Position numbers and translations under genes: made by a program. Shown in pieces: positions 63,782 to 64,000 of a stretch of 64,000 nt of DNA; the first letter of the stretch is position 1, and each line of letters begins with the position of its first letter. The notes under the pieces were generated by a model. It saw only the letters and a list, made by a program, of their open reading frames with translations. It was not told the origin of the DNA and ran no database searches. The DNA comes from Halapricum hydrolyticum (GTDB lineage: Archaea > Halobacteriota > Halobacteria > Halobacteriales > Haloarculaceae), in NCBI RefSeq assembly GCF_025517535.1, contig NZ_JAOPKC010000003.1, positions 1 to 64,000 of the forward strand, written 5' to 3'.

Positions 63782-64000
63782 TCAGGGGAACGGATCGACG
63801 CGGCCGTGGGTCCCGTCGTCGCGCCGGTGGAGCACGATCGGGTTGCCGTCCGGGTCGGCGACGATCGCAATCTCGCAGACCCCGGTCTCGAACGGCTCCG
63901 TCAGGACGGCCACGTCCTCCTCTCGGAGGTCCGCGACGGCCTCCTCGACGTCGTCGACGGCGAGTGCGACGCTGGCGGACCCTCCGCCAGGCGTGCTCGG
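63782..64000 (-). CDS. VOC (glyoxalase/bleomycin-resistance) family protein, 3' part only
   Basis: The last 72 codons of a gene running in from the right edge. The visible part reads SASVALAVDDVEEAVADLRE, then EPFETGVCEIAIVADPDGN and PIVLHRRDDG. This is the C-terminal half of a VOC domain, where the Glu/Asp region before PDGN usually holds a metal ligand. Members include glyoxalase I, dioxygenases and drug-binding proteins. The subfamily cannot be told from the fragment. Confidence 0.8.
   Translation of the reverse strand, partial: PSTPGGGSASVALAVDDVEEAVADLREEDVAVLTEPFETGVCEIAIVADPDGNPIVLHRRDDGTHGRVDPFP

Overview
The window is GC-rich chromosomal DNA from a halophilic archaeon (class Halobacteria; a Haloarculaceae-like genus is possible but not shown). 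The evidence is the acidic proteins (runs of D/E, few K), TATA-box promoters 25-30 nt upstream of start codons with little or no leader, twin-arginine lipoprotein signals, HTH_10 (Bat-like) regulators, an ATP-dependent DNA ligase, an Orc1/Cdc6 protein, HMG-CoA reductase, deoxyhypusine synthase and several haloarchaea-specific small families. No rRNA, tRNA or CRISPR array was found.

Layout. 0-2.2 kb: end of an unknown gene, a 42-aa zinc-finger gene and a complete IS200/IS605 element (tnpB, tnpA, both end hairpins). 2.2-9.6 kb: metallo-beta-lactamase-fold hydrolase, DNA ligase, and a type IV pilus-like ATPase/platform pair whose platform protein carries an extra C-terminal domain. 9.8-18.6 kb: small haloarchaeal protein, sirtuin, sucCD, a receiver-PAS-histidine kinase, and a three-gene ABC exporter whose first permease is fused to a PrsW-type intramembrane protease. 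18.6-25.2 kb: trpCBA with a palindrome over its promoter, a winged-helix/zinc-ribbon regulator, a scrap of broken genes, a roughly 0.5-kb non-coding hairpin-rich element, and deoxyhypusine synthase. 25.3-28.5 kb: iron/siderophore ABC operon with DtxR/IdeR-like palindromes. 28.6-40.9 kb: HMG-CoA reductase, small membrane proteins, a 35-bp tandem repeat, phosphate transporter, UspA, CBS protein, two PH-domain proteins, DUF2071, aldo/keto reductase, a MinD-KaiC-like fusion, aspartate kinase and an acetyltransferase.

40.9-44.8 kb is a copper module: CopA-type P-ATPase, an Lrp/TRASH copper-sensor regulator and a CopZ-like chaperone with shared promoter motifs. 45.1-58.0 kb is an accessory-looking redox and uptake region. 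It holds a flavin reductase-like protein, an exported tandem 2Fe-2S protein, an NrfD membrane subunit, an exported four-cluster 4Fe-4S protein (no molybdopterin catalytic subunit nearby), a Tat lipoprotein, a relic of an IS200/IS605 end, a CoxG-like protein, a TauABC/SsuABC-type ABC transporter with two permeases, a large beta-rich TIG-like protein and two HTH_10 regulators. 58.2-64 kb: zinc-ribbon protein, uracil/xanthine permease, Orc1/Cdc6, a MATE exporter with a palindromic operator candidate, and a truncated VOC-family gene.

The best leads for something undescribed are the ABC-permease/PrsW fusion, the redox module without a catalytic subunit beside the CoxG/ABC/TIG cluster, the hairpin-rich element at 23.7-24.26 kb, and the set of palindromic regulatory sites.
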